DNA of 64,000 nt from Coriolopsis trogii (taxonomy: Eukaryota; Basidiomycota; Agaricomycetes; Polyporales; Polyporaceae), in NCBI GenBank assembly GCA_020543525.1, contig JAHYIO010000028.1, positions 930,001-994,000 of the forward strand, in the 5' to 3' direction. How positions within the stretch are numbered: position 1 is the stretch's first letter; each line of letters opens with the position of its first letter. The notes under the pieces were generated by a model that was not told the DNA's origin, ran no database searches, and saw only the letters and a program-made list of their open reading frames with translations. The position numbers were made by a program, and so were the translations under genes. Positions 50,624 to 63,300 of the stretch are shown piece by piece.

Positions 50624-51048
50624 ATGTCGACCTCGACGCCCGATACTTCTCGCGACAAGTGTCGTCTCGCGGAAATCCTCCAGTACAAGTGCGACTTGCA
50701 GGACACCGCGGACGGCCGCGTAGAGGTGCACTGTCTGCCCGTCCCAAGGATATTCAGAATGTACACCTGCTCTGTCATCGCTCTCACCGTTGTGTTTTTC
50801 TCATCCCCGCTGACTTTCCATGCGAAAGTTGCCAGAATCGCCCTGCAGTAGAGATGACCAGGTTTATCGATATAGACCTGGATACGGGAGCCGTACATGT
50901 ACCTCCTCAGTCAAGGTGGGTTGAGGTCCGGGCCGAGGTTCTTTCTTCATGTTCTCTCACATCGGTGAACCTTTTCAGCCAAGTACTTCCTAAGGGCAAG
51001 CCATGGAGAGACGTCGTGCGATATGATTTGGAGGTCGAGGACTCATAG
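50624..51048 (+). CDS. SOM1-like mitochondrial inner membrane protease factor
   Basis: Three exons (50624-50760, 50829-50915, 50979-51048) with correct phases give 97 residues. The core KCRLAEILQYKCDLQ followed by VEVHCLPVPRIFRICQNRP reproduces the spacing of the four cysteines and the charged/hydrophobic pattern of yeast Som1 (C-x-LKE-x-x-Q-x-x-C, then C-x-P-x-x-R-x-F-x-x-C). The tail VEMTRFIDIDLDTG is also family-like. Som1 is a small mitochondrial protein that works with the inner membrane peptidase subunits Imp1/Imp2, which remove sorting signals in the intermembrane space. The cysteine pattern is visible here; the role is inferred from family. It is easily missed because of its size. Confidence 0.8.
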
Positions 51049-53514
51049 GCCGCTGATCGGCCTTTTGTGAGTTCTTCATTATCTGTGTTTGCTATGTTGT
51101 CCTGTTCCCATCCACTCTGCCCGTTCACAATATCACAGCCTGCGCGGCCTCGGTCGCTTTCTGTGGGCTTCTAATTCAGTCAGGATAGTACGCTATCCCA
51201 CACTGCTGCGAGTTGATAGACGTGTAATCAGCGTACCTCTGAGTACTTCTCAGGCAGCGTAGTGCCACCGTGCCCGGTGCTGTGAATCTATGCCTTCACG
51301 ACAAGTGCCCGTTAGAAATGGGCCCCATTGTGTTCTTACATGTCTACGAGGACGTGCGAGTTGACAAGTGAATGTCATTCACTCCACATAGCTGTGGGTG
51401 TATGCCAGTCGCTGTCCATGTCTGTATGCCTCATCGCAACTCACAGATAGTTCCTGTACGCCGCATACGTCGTTCCAAGTTGTTTTGACAGTCATATTAC
51501 CTGCGTCTGTCTGTACGTGCAGATCCAAGCTTCTGTTTGTCTTGATGTCGTGCCATCGTCACGACGTAGATGAATGTCAAGGGCATGACTAGTGACCAGT
51601 GACTGCTGACCGCTCGGTTGGCGTATATTGCGATCTCTCGTGATACGAGAATCATGAGCGTTTGCTTGTGCTGGCGGCCTCGCATCGAGGATGTACGTTG
51701 GATCGACGGTCACCATCAACAACATTCGTCTTCTTGACGGTTTTCCTCAGCATTTCTCGGCGGATCAGCCACAGGCGTCCAACGCTGAATCTGTTTGTGC
51801 TTATCTTCCTGGTCGAGCATGGCGTACTTTCCGCACTGCCTCTTCTCCATTGTGATGACAGCTGCATTGAATAGCCGGGCTAGGTCATGGGTCGTATATA
51901 TGATCCCTCATTGATGCAAAGCGGTCGTGCGTGTAGTACCGTATCAACGTTGCGCTCGCCTGAACAGCCAGGACGTGGGAAGAGCCTGTGATTGCAGGTG
52001 ATTCCGTTGTTACTTGACCTGTCGATCTTCATCGATATCATTGATGCGGTGCTCACGAGTCGACTCGGTCTCCAACAGACTACCAGACCCCCAATTGTAT
52101 GCTCAACACTTTGTGCGTCCTCGACATCTCGACTCTGAGGGTCAAGACACCCGGGCGATCCCGGGACATAACCCGGGTCTCCAGCTGGACACCTGTAAAT
52201 CACTTGTTCTGATTCGAAGGAGGTTTACTTGGCTTTGCCGTGCTGAATGTCGCCTGCACCCCGTCTCAAGGGCCAAACTCTACCCCAGCGGCCTTCACAA
52301 CCCCGTCTTTTTCGGACCCTGTAAAGGGCTTGCTCGTGTGGACAAGCCATGACGCAATGATCAACATGCGGATCAATCCAGGGGATTGGGTCGACGGCTT
52401 TACATGAGCGTTGTGGTAAGTGCTTACTCGTAAGTTTGTCATGAATATTGAGGCCCTGTCCTCTCATTTAGAGTATCGGCTAGGCTCACAAGGTCGCAGT
52501 CTGTACTCATGGGCGTAATAGCTTGTACAAACATTACCCAAGGTGGCCGAAACATGTGCGCGAGGCCGGGAGAGCGCTAGCAGTATTGTGGTTCAATACA
52601 GGCGTCCTCGACGGACAAATCCTCACAGCAGTCATGGCGTCGACCCGGAGGACACTGTATGTAGTGCAAGACCGCGCCCGACCGCAACGGAGTCATGAAT
52701 AACACTAGTACTGCCCCTCGAGCCGAGGCTCTGTTGAGATGCCATACAGGCCGTAACACGTGATGTGATCATCAAGTTTGCTGCTCAGCGCGCTGCCTTC
52801 ACGGGGCCCTGTCCGTTGGCTGGATGTTCCCGAAGCGCTTCAGTGGATCTCGTATGCCACGATGGCGTTTGAGTTTGGCGGTGCTTCACCATGAGAACTG
52901 AGAAGATGCATGCCGAGATCTATGGCCATGCTGCCTGTGCACGTATGTACAATCAGTCTACATATCATGCCGCGTGTACGTGTCGACAACTGATTGAGAT
53001 CTTTACAACCAAGGTCACTGTGGTCTCCGCTCCAAGATTGGAAGCAAGGCGGTTCATGTCGGCTGCATTGGACCCCGGCTTTCTCCAGCTCCTCGATACT
53101 CCTGACGTTTGCCGCTCCTGCCTTTACCAGGATCGTCGTCCCTCGCAACATTTGATCATCTCTTTTGCACGACGACGTCGATGGTTGGAGTTATTCCCCG
53201 TGAGCGTGAGCAATTCCTGCGCCCTCTTGCGACACTGCCACCTTTGCTTCGCGTTTCACATTTATACCGGCGTGGCCAATGCTGCCCTGCCACTCAAGGC
53301 AGAGTCTCGAGTCTTCCTCAAGTTGGCTACCACTTATCTTCCGTCGCCTCCCGCCACTCCCTTCCTTCCTCCGTCGCCCTCGACGTCCCACGTCTATCTT
53401 TTCAGTGCACCGCGTCTCGCGTGCCCCAGTCCTTCCTTAATAGCCCGAGCTTCTCGTCTACACAATACCCCATACTCTTTCCCTGGACAGCGCCAGGACA
53501 TACTACTCCCCAAA
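51049..53514. other. 2.5 kb region without a recognised gene; CT-rich leader at right
   Basis: From 51049 to about 52890 only chance frames are seen on both strands. From about 53300 to 53510 the plus strand is strongly pyrimidine-rich (for example cctcccgccactcccttcct), probably the promoter and 5' leader of the next gene. This is the largest unexplained gap in the right half of the window. Confidence 0.4.
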
Positions 53515-54727
53515 ATGTCTCAGGGACCCTACTCGACCTGGCCGACCAGCGTCAAAACCGAGCATGACCAGTTCCCCAGTAATCCGCAAGCACCTATGGC
53601 GTCTACCCGGCGCAGCGCCAGCGATGACCAACAGACTTACTATGGTGGTTACTCGCAGGTACGTTAGCGAGCCTCCGAGATATGCAGTTTGTCCTGTGCT
53701 CAATATGCGCTTTCTCTTTCAGGGTGACGCTCGCCGGTTGCAGTCGCGCACTGGAATGCGCGCGCACTCCAGTTCGACGTCCAGCCTCTCCGGTGCGATG
53801 GGTGACGTCAGTGTGCAGACTCGCACGTCTGTCACTCCTCCTTCGGGACTTGCCTCCTGGACGTCTTCCCCTACGTCGACGACATTCATACCCGGTGCCG
53901 ACGATCCTGGCATGAACTACCTCGCCCCGCTCCCGTCGAGCAGCCCGGCGGGCGCGTTCTCAAGCTACCCGGGATACGGTATGATGTACTCGCCCGAGAC
54001 GTCCCCCGGCATCCCCTCCCCCGGGTATGCGGACCAGTTCTTCCAGCAGCGCGCGGCATCCTCAGCCGCCGCCGCTATGGTCATTTCTCCATCAGTCACG
54101 CCCGCCCCCTCGCGTCACAGTCATTCCCCGCACGACAAGGACTCCGAGATCCTACGTCTGCATCACCGCATCCGCGAGCTTGAGCTCGTCGCCGAGCATT
54201 CCCGGCAGCACATTCGTGAGCTTCAGACAGAGCTCTCGCGCGGGGCGTACCCCGGCGGACTGCCCTCGCCCCTGCCAACGCCCGTCGCGCCACCCACCTT
54301 CCAGCAGGAGTGGGAGGCGCGCACACAGGCGCGGGTGAAGCTGTTCTGCTCGCTGAACCGCGCGGGAAATGCGCTCTGCGCGTGGCACGACTCGCGCAGG
54401 GAGCGCCGCACGTTCCCGCCTCGCATGGCCCCGGCGGGCTACCTCAACTGCGGCTGCACCTTCGAGGAGGCGCTCTTCGAGGAAAGTCTCGCGCGGCACG
54501 GCGTCGGAAGCTACCTTCCTGGGGAGAACGTCCGCATGGACCCCGCGCTGAGGAATCCGCTCCTCAAGCTTCTCAAGGAACGTTACGGGTACCGCGACGG
54601 CGACTTTGAGCGCGATCCCCAGACTGGGAACTGGATTGACGGCGAAGGCGCTGCCCCTTGGGAGCAGCGCCTTGCGTCTGGAGCTGCTCCCTCGCGGCGA
54701 CACCGCCCAGACTCGGAACGCCGCTAA
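53515..54727 (+). CDS. Coiled-coil protein with conserved C-terminal domain, unknown function
   Basis: Two exons (53515-53658 and 53723-54727) give 382 residues. The start MSQGPYSTWPTSVKTEHDQ lies in context CAAAATGTC. Residues 50-200 are Ser/Pro/Thr/Gly-rich. A short coiled coil (ILRLHHRIRELELVAEHSRQ followed by HIRELQTEL) is at about 215-245. The last 120 residues are compact and conserved-looking (VKLFCSLNRAGNALCAWHDS, RAGYLNCGCTF-like, PLLKLLKERYGYRDGDFERD, GNWIDGEGAAPWEQRL), with several Cys and His (CSLN, CAWH, CGC) that might bind metal. I know related proteins in basidiomycetes only as uncharacterised. No nuclear signal is obvious; a regulator role is a guess. Confidence 0.8.
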
Positions 54728-55470
54728 AAACATATATTCACCTTAATACGAACGTGAGTTTCTGTTCTTGTTCCGCATCACACTGCAAACATCCTACACA
54801 CGCCGCACCTCTCTTCGTTGCATTCATACCCTGACCTTTCTTGTTCTCGCTTGCTCTCGAGCTCTAATTATTCCGCCTTCGAACTTGTTCCTGTTGTCAT
54901 TCTGTTCGCTTTGTTCTTTCTCTAAGTGTAGTCCTTTCATCCTTCTCCCCTTCGTTCCTGTCTCATCCTGGCTTGTATCTATACCACAGTGCACTGCTGC
55001 ACTCAGGCTCCTGATCACCCCCACTGTAGCTCTAGTCCCCGGCGCACTATAGACCTCACACACATGGCTTGTAGCACACCACTGTACCTTATCTGCCGAG
55101 TCTCGCGTTCTAATTCTCATCTATGTATTTCTGCATTTCTTGGATATTTTGTTTTCTTGGGATATCTCGGCGACTTGTTCCTCAGCCGTATGTGTGACGT
55201 GAGATGCAGAGTTGGTCACATGTGGGTACATGTTGGGTCCCGCGTGGCCTACTTCGGAGAACAACGAAAGCAGGCGTGCTTCCACAGACAGTGCCTCGAG
55301 TCAACGAGTTGTCATGCGGTCCTGCACATCCTCTCGTAGCCGAGGTGACAATCAGCACACGCCGAGCAGGCGTCTTTGTCTGACATGGAAGACATGCACA
55401 TAGCTTCAACTGATAGGAGACCATCAAGGGCAGTCGGATAACGACATCCCGCGATACATTCCTTACGTTC
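54728..55470. other. Intergenic 3' flanks
   Basis: 0.74 kb between convergent genes. The plus strand is pyrimidine-rich (54780-54990), typical of a fungal 3' region. No gene seen. Confidence 0.4.
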
Positions 55471-56658
55471 TTACAAAGACGCCTTCGCATACTGGTACTC
55501 CCCACCCTTCTCCAGCGCCTGTGCGGTGTAAGGTCAGCAGATATATTCCTGCTCAGATTGGAGGATGTTACCCTCTTGTATGCAGGCCTGCGGCATGCAG
55601 GGAGTGAGTGACATGTGGAAGACACCAGGCCAACGGACTGACCTTGACTGGGCGCGCTGAACGTAAGCGCGAGTCTTTGGGCCGAGAGTGGACTTGTCTT
55701 CCGCAGCCCATGCTTCCAAGCAAAATATCATCATGTAGTCCGCAGACGTTGGCTCTTCTCCGCCGGCGAACCATCCGTCAGTCTTTGTCAGGTGCTCCTC
55801 GATCTGCGAAACGGTCATTGAACAAGTGTGAGGACATCCCGGGCGGACGTGCTCACCATCTTGGCATGCGTCTTGAGACGGGGATCAAGCATCTTACTGG
55901 AGATCATGCTGAAAGCTCCGTTCAACAGCGGACGTATGAGGAAAGGAGACCTCTCCGGAATAATGCGGAAGATGAGCTTATTCACAAGCATTGGCATGAG
56001 CGATGCCTCTGCATAGTGGGTGACTACGGTGGAATATCAGCATTGCCCAGGTTTCACGACGCATGGGCACCTAGGATAACCCACAGTAGAGGTTATCTAT
56101 AACTCCCGACTGTGGAGGCTGCGCACGACCTTGTCCAAATTTCTGGATGATGTATTCTAGACGTACTGACGGTTAGTAACTCTCTCACAAAGTCGCCGTT
56201 CCACACATTGGCACCGCCGCGCACTAAGACGTCAATCGGACGCGGGAGCCGACTCTTCCATGTCCAAGGTTGTCACTAATGGCAGTTCTACGTACCGACA
56301 ATCGCGCCGCTCTCGGCCAAGTTGAGGGAACCATCAGTAATGACCGGTGCATTTCCCAACGGGTTGACTTCTTTCAGCTCGGGAGGCGCCAACATCTCTG
56401 ACGTGCGCTGATATTTCTTTATCTCATAGGGCACTTCGAGCTCCTCCTATTTATGATGATCAGGAGACGGCGAAGACGTGCGTGATGAGAACAGAACGAA
56501 CGAGAGACTGTCAGCGCTAGCGTATGGAGAGATTCCCGTTGCGGTAATGCGGTACGTACCAAGAGCCACAGGATTCGTTGCGAGCGCGAGTCATTCAGGT
56601 GATGAACGACGAGGTTCGGAAGAACAGCTTCCGTTGGTGCAGCGGTCGTTGTAGCCAT
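55471..56658 (-). CDS. Glutathione S-transferase, GTT1-like
   Basis: At least six exons starting at MATTTAAPTEAVLPNLVVHH. The thioredoxin-like half has LVVHHLNDSRSQRILWLLEE, LEVPYEIKKYQRTSEMLAPP and GNAPVITDGSLNLAESGAIV, including the glutathione-binding Ser of the ESGAI motif. The helical half has EYIIQKFG, DNLYFTHYAEASLMPMLV, PFLIRPLLNGAFSMISS, EEHLTKTDGWFAGGEEPTSAD and SRPAYKRALEKGG, then QYAKASL and the stop at 55471. This matches fungal GTT1-type enzymes, whose yeast member sits at the endoplasmic reticulum and conjugates glutathione to electrophiles. The usual catalytic Tyr position is in the N-terminal NDSRSQR region, as in GTT1. Splice joins mostly keep phase; the junction near 56050 uses a gtgggt donor. 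Confidence 0.92.
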
Positions 56659-56944
56659 GATGGTGGTGGTTAGGAGACAAGTTCGCTGCGGCTTTGAATA
56701 TGGGCGAAGGCTCGCTGTGTGGAGTTGGCTAGGTCACCGGCCACGGTCACCATCTGCCACCCGGAGAGCGCTTATGTAGACGGTGGCCTGACTTGCTCCC
56801 ACCCGTCATCAAAGTCCAGGCTGCGTGCGCTTTACACATCTTTCTCCTCCTCTCCCACCACCGCCTACCACCGCGCGAACTGTCTCAGGCTAACGCTCAC
56901 CGCGCACACGGACGGTGACAAAGCCCGACGGCGGATACCTCACG
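56659..56944. promoter_or_regulatory. Short intergenic promoter between GST and KAR5-like genes
   Basis: 286 bases separate the divergent start codons at 56658 (-) and 56945 (+). No clear TATA box. Confidence 0.4.
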
Positions 56945-59389
56945 ATGCGCTCTGCATGGACTCTGTTGATATTTCTTCCCCTGTGCCGCAGTATATCCTG
57001 GGTATATGCGCCGTCAAAACACAAGGAGAGTCCTCCGGAGGGTGGCAAGATACCGGGTACGTCTACAAGTGCCTGATACGGTTCTGCCAACTCAGAATAT
57101 GATGGAAGACGGACCTGTCCCGGCGGAAGTTGAAGCAATCCTACAAGGCTCTCGTGAGCGCGTCCCTCCCGTATCCCCGTGGCATTTTGACATCTCACCA
57201 TCACGTTCGAAGGATCGCTGGAGGCCTACTCTCGGAAGCCCGACTGTTTTCGCCGAGCAGCGGCTCGCATTCAAGCACGTTGTGGTGACCTTGAGACTGA
57301 TGAATCCGAGCGGGTCAAGGGCGAGTGAAGGAGCATCGGTTTCGTGCCGCTTCGCTGACAGATGAAACTCTCAGCCGCATTGTCCATGACCTTGTGCGAG
57401 ATTGCCACGGCGGAACACTACTCTCCGCCATTAGAATGCGCGCCATTCCAAACAGGAACGGAAGGATCGTGTGAAGACCGCAGTGGGCAAGGAGCGCCTG
57501 GGAAATGCGTTTCGTAAGTCATACACACGTTGGCATGGGCATGTGGCTCACCGCGAAGTATCCAGTGCTCTGTCGCGTAGTGCGCAATACTGGTCTAGCT
57601 ACTCTGGATATCTCCGAGAAGTCTGTGAGTCGCCCAAAATCCGAACGAATGCGCGTCGGCGTTCATGTCTATGATAGCGCAGCTATGTTTCGCGTTCCAG
57701 AGGTGGAACGAGATTGGTATGATACAAGTCCGCACTGTCCTCTGAATGCAACTGATGTGGTACATGCGTAGATACTGCGCGAGACGTCCACAGGAACGCG
57801 ACGCTTGAAACACTTAATGTCTTGCGACATATGACGGAACGCGAGAAGCGTATGGCAGAGCAATGGGCCGAGTCTAGTTCACTATTAGAGGTATGGAGTT
57901 GCTTGATACCCCTCGGCAACCAACTCATGTGCAGCTTCCCAGGACATGCGTTCTGTCATGGGTACTCTACACGCGTCTGCTGCATCCATTGGCACGCTCT
58001 TTGATGATGCAGGTGACAAGTTCAGCCTCGCTCTCGCTGAGGTACAGATGGTCCAGAGAGACAACCGATGTACGTCCTAACACGTTATGTACTGTAGATG
58101 ATTGATGCATACAAGGACGCCATGCTCGAGATGCATCAAGGCACTGCTCACGTCCACGAGCAAGCGCTATCCGAGGTTAGTGGTAATTGCTCCCTACATT
58201 ATGCTCGTTCTGAACGTTTCTACCAGATGAACGCAAGAGCATACCAGGCGTTCGACCAGGTAAGGATGTTTCAGGTACCCGTCGTGGTTTCTTCATGAAC
58301 AGACATGGCAGCTCAGCATCGCCGTGAACAACGTCACCCCCACTGTTGAACGATTGCTAAGCCAATATCTTGACACTGCCTACCTTTCGCTCGAGCAGCA
58401 CATGCAGAGTATGGCCCATGTGACGGTGCGTCGTTCCCATCGTGCGTGTGTTTGTTGTACGAAGCGCGGAAATATTGTAGGATCAAGCGGCGACACGGTT
58501 CCTCGAATTCGAACAGAACTTCTCGGAATTACAGCATGTGAGTTCGCGTCGGTGGTCGCGGCTTACGAACTCCACTCAATGTGCCTCCAGGTTGCCATGA
58601 ATCTCGTGATAGGTGCTAGACAAGCCAGCGCGGACATGGAAAAGCACCTGCTGCAGTCTCATGCGATTCAGGCGAAGCAGCTTGAAATAGCGAGCGCTGC
58701 AGACAACGTTTCCCTTGTATTGTCAGAACTCGTCGTCAAGGCACAGTCGGGAATACTGGATTTGAACGGGACAATATCAGACGTCAAGCTTAACCTTGAA
58801 CAGCTATACCGCGAGGACTGGTCAAACACGCTGTGGTCCTGGATTCGAGAAATCATGATTCATACATTCCATCGTAGGGCGCATGCTACACTTGACGGAC
58901 GCCCTGGAGACTAAATCGACTCTAGTCCAACCTGCGTACTTCGACCGGCCCCTGTTTCAAGTCATATCTGGATGCCTTGGTGCCCTCCGCGTGGCGGTCG
59001 TGTTCGCTTCTTCAGTGGTGACGGTCGGTGTGTTTCACATGTTCCGCAAACAGCTTCACACTTGATACGCCCTTTCACAGACGTTGGTAGTCTTGGTGAC
59101 GTCGGGCAGAAACTGGATGGCAAGACCCCTTCGGGACCTGGAAGAATATGTTGCCTCGGGTTCCTTTCTGTCCAGCCCCTTGGCTTTTCTCGGAACTTCG
59201 CGCGCAAGAACAAAGATCGCGGGCTCTACGGCCGGGACTCGATATCTGGACTCGATTCGATCTGACCGGGCTCCTGGATCAGACCTCGTGGACTTGGGCA
59301 GCAACGCACTCTATGACTCGACGACTCTGCGGCGCCGGACCCGAGTTCGACTGTCTCGCATACCTGACAGGCTCTGTCGACCTTTGTGA
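56945..59389 (+). CDS. KAR5-like nuclear fusion (karyogamy) protein
   Basis: A multi-exon gene. The ATG at 56945 gives a signal peptide, MRSAWTLLIFLPLCRSISWV. Joined exons then read DGPVPAEVEAILQGSRSLEA, YSRKPDCFRRAAARIQARCG and DLETDESER, then MKLSAALSMTLCEIATAEHY, SPPLECAPFQTG and GAPGKCV. This is the cysteine-rich Kar5 core (PDCF, RC, LCE, LEC, C-x-x-x-Q, KCV). Then come long coiled-coil exons (CPLNATDVVHA, DTARDVHRNATLETLN) and segments around 58320-58900 (NNVTPTVERLLSQYL), then a membrane segment (ISGCLGALRVAVVFASSVV). I join that to LVVLVTSGRNWMARPLRDLE and on to SRIPDRLCRPL at 59389, using a strong acceptor (ccctttcacag) at 59081. Without it the protein would stop at 59065. Kar5 works at the nuclear envelope in mating yeast to fuse nuclei. 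Internal exons are partly approximate. Confidence 0.85.
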
Positions 59390-60352
59390 TCTGTTCTCGT
59401 TTTCGCTCGCAGAAATTACGTGCCGCCGACGGCTGGGAAATTGTCGATTGTAATTCACTCCCAATGCGCTGCCATTGCGATGTAACCATAGCTTGATAGC
59501 AGGCGTTGATGTTCAGTAGATGCGTGGCACACGCGTGTCCCGACTATCGCGATGGAAGCCCCAAGTGAGCTCGAATACTCCCATAAGGGGGACTATATCG
59601 GAAACGACCGATTATAATGAGTCTACAAAGACAGCATTAGTTGTAGTAAAGGCGCCTGTGCGGCAGTAACAAACAGTAAGCGTCGTCATCCATCAGTATT
59701 CCTTTCTCAGTTCGTTCCCACATGTCGGTCTACTGGCGGCTCTGAGTCTGACTGCCCTGCACCAACTCTCGGGCCCGGCAAAACTCTTGCTCAAGCCGTC
59801 AGCACCGTCCTGACCTGCTCCTGACAAGCTCAGACCCATACTACACACCACTAACATGTCCCAAGGCAGCAACACGTTACTGCACCCCTACAGGGTTCGC
59901 CATATTGGCTCGTGCGGATCCGAGTACGGGTCTAATAGCACAAAGGAGTGCCGCAATGCTGCGGTAACGGTCTTACGCGACGATAGCATGCAATGCAGAT
60001 CGTCCTACGCGAGCCATAGCGTGGCTCAGGAAGCGGCTTATGCGGCCCTTGCGGTGAGTGGCGTGGTCTTGTCCTTATAAGCCTGGCTGCCCACTCTGAC
60101 CTTTCTCTCGCCACAGCCCAATATGCCCGGTGGTCAGAGAGAAAACGCCGCCGCCACGAGCCTCCCGCAGCACGTCTTCGCGGCGGAAGGGCAGCGAGAG
60201 CGGCTACATCCGAGCTTGCCGCAGCGCCCCGAGCCTGCAGTACATATGCCCTTGCCCCGCGCGGGCGCACAACCAGTCCGTCTCGTCCTGTATCAACAAC
60301 TCTGGGTTCTCCCTGGTATACTTACCTCTGCTCTGTTGTTCTCGTTTCGCAG
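59390..60352. other. Region upstream of the CCCH gene, possible 5' exons
   Basis: About 960 bases. An ATG at 59856 opens MSQGSNTLLHPYRVRHIGSC up to a donor at 60054, and a G+C-rich stretch (60119-60315) is open in three frames. One of these runs through a gtatac...cag intron into the zinc-finger start, in phase, but lacks its own ATG. These could be 5' exons of the CCCH gene; the first exon does not join in phase, so I left them out. Confidence 0.35.
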
Positions 60353-63300
60353 ATGAAACCGCGAGAGGTGTGTCAGAACTTCCTCAAAGGTCGGTGCCAG
60401 CGGGGCGACCGCTGCCATCGTATACATGTGAGTTGGGGACTCTGGAGCTGGGTGTATGCGCCATCGACTCATGCCACTCGGTAGCCGAAGATTTCAGAGA
60501 GCGAGAGAGGACAGAGTGCGCTTTCGCTGAAACCACAGCTGGTTACGCAGCCAGCCACACGGAACGAGCCTGCGAGCAAGCCGACTATGGTGCGCAGCGA
60601 GGCACAAGTCACGCCTCTATCTCCTACGACAAGCGCATACCTTGAAGGTGTTTACGTTGACCGCTTTGGCGTGTCGCGCACGCTGGATTCTGGCCGGCCA
60701 GACAACGGTCCCGTAGATCCTAACCAGAAGGATGGGTTATCGACCAGTCAAGCCACGACTGCTCGACAGCAAGAGAGGCGGAGCACGGCACTGGCAACGC
60801 CACAGCCGCAAGAGCCACCCTCGGTTCTGCCAGAACGCACATTGGAGAAGAGCGTGCTGTATGCAAGACCGCCAGCTCGAACAATTGAGGACGACACGCG
60901 GCCTGCGAGAGTCAGTCGTGCCATCTCTTCCTGTGACAGGACGACTGATCCTGCGGTAGAGAACGGATGAATTGTGCACGATGTACCCAAAAGGCCTATG
61001 CAAGTACGGAGAGAGCTGCTACAAGGCCCATGTCCTGGACGTCCCTCCCGAACTCCTGGAGGTAGGCGTCCAACAGCGCACGCCCAATGTACAAGTACGT
61101 CGGTTGCGTTGCATATGCTATGCTAAAGTCTCATTTGCCTTGCAGATACCTCGAGTCGCGCGTCGTTCGGTCGGAAAAGACGGGAGGGAGCTGTGCAAGC
61201 TGAATCTCGTCGACAAGTGTCGAAGAGGCGATGCCTGCACCTATTCGCATGACCTTGGATCTCCTATATCCAGGCCATGCTCTCCTGTATTGACGCCGGT
61301 TGCTGGACTGGCGACGCCAGCCGCGAAAGGCGCATCGGCTCTACCCGAGGTATATCTGTCGTCGCTTGGTTTATTTGGCCAGGGTATACTTACCGATGGG
61401 TCTTTGTTCCTAGCCGCAGACTCTCGAAAGCGCCACGGAAAACACCACACCGAGTTCATTGGACATCAAGGTGCACCCTGTGTCTCTCTTACGCGGAACG
61501 ACGCGCTATATTGACACCGGTTTCGTCTAGTCACCAGATTATATTGTACTCCCCGATGGATTCTGCCGGCTGTTCATTCATGGCCGTTGCAATTACACCA
61601 AGTGCAAATACCGACACGTCACTCGGGAGGAGTACCGAGCGATGAAGACCGCTCAGAAGGCTGCAGAGCAGCCAGCAGCTCTCGCGCCTGCTAGCGTCCA
61701 CGCACAGCCGTTGGACGCCAGCGTTATGCAGCAGCCAAGTGCGCAGGCTCTACTACAGAATCCTGAATGCTCGCCAATTCCTGAGAGCCAGGGCGTGGAC
61801 GATGACCCCGGAGGCGAGAAGGATTCCAGGTGAAGTTTATGCGGTTCTTGATCAAATTAGATTGACCGACATCATTCTCCGTATAGACCCTCCAGTACTG
61901 CGAAGAAGAGAAAAGGCGGACGTCGGAAGGTACGGCATCGCCTCATTAAATACAATATGTGTCGCTGAATCTGGGATATCAGAGGAAGGCAGGTCACAAT
62001 GATGCGATGCCCCAGGAGCAGAGCCAAGCAGAGGAACAGAAAACGAAGGACGTCAACTCCAAGAAGGCGAGAGAGCCAGTGAAGAGGGCTAAAGAAGCAG
62101 GCGGCGAGACGACGATGGTGGTAGGTGGCATTGAGACGGAGAAAACGATAGAGGTCGGGAGAGCTGTCAAAAAGGAGAAAGGAAAGGGGAGAGCGGATCC
62201 GGCGCCAGTGTTGACAGAGACGACGACACAACCTGCGAAGGCCAAGGCCGCGACAGTCGAGACCAAGGGTGAGGTCAAGACGACCGGAAAGGAGGCGAAG
62301 GCAGTCACGAAACACGACGTGAGCGTGGCTAAGAATGCGAAACAAAAGGGGGCGGCGGAGAAGGCGCCTAGGGACAGCGCGGTCGGCAGCCCTATGGATA
62401 TCAAGGGTAAAGGCAAAGCGAAGGCCGTTGGGATGGATCAACAGGATACACAGAAGGGACACAATGAGCCAAAGAATTCCGTCCGCAGTAAGGCTCATAG
62501 CGAGAAAGCTTCATTAAGCCCAGTGTCTGTCAAGTCGAACCTCGCCGCCGCCAATCCGTCCCCTTCGTCTGCATCTAGTGGGAAGAAGGGAACCCAATCT
62601 CAACGCAAGTCCGCGTCGCAGCCCGTGTCACCTACCCAAGCTGGTCCATCCAAGCCTGTGGAGACAGACTCAGATACTGAGACAGACTGCTCATTTCATT
62701 CTGCCGTGAGTCCTCTGTGCTACCTGTTGAGTTCCGCTGACGTAGCCGACATTCATAGGTGGACTCCCGTAATGTCTCTGCACAGACATCCTGGTCCTCT
62801 GTCGGCAGCTCATCCGCATACACAAAACCAAAACAGCCGAAGGAGCCCTGCTGGGACTACCTCATGGGTCGTTGCGTCCGAGAAGTCTGCCGTTACTCTC
62901 ATGACGTGGATAGGGAGGTTTTGGACAAGCCGCGCCCTGTAAGAGACTGCCACACTTCCTGATAATGCGTCAGACTAAGATAGCTACAGGATATCGTGAA
63001 CGGCGTCGTGAATTCGACGCCCTTCCTTAGTCAGCCGAGCTACACAAAAGTCCGTCCTCTGCCGCCAGGGTCGTCTTCAATGGGAACCTCAGCCCATAAC
63101 CGACCATCCGCAATTGATGATGATTGGAGCAATGAACCTTCTGTTCCTCCTGGACTGGGATTGGAGGCAGTATGTCGTGTTATAACCGCTTACATATGAG
63201 GACGACTGACGATCGTTTTTGTAGCTGGTGGCACCGCCAGGATTGTCTCGTCCTCTCAATGACGCAGAGGAGAACGTGACCATTACCGTCTTGGACTCCA

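Noticed and set aside
59056..59304. Separate gene after KAR5
   Set aside because: The plus-frame protein here is better explained as the last KAR5 exon, because a strong acceptor sits at 59,081 and phases agree.
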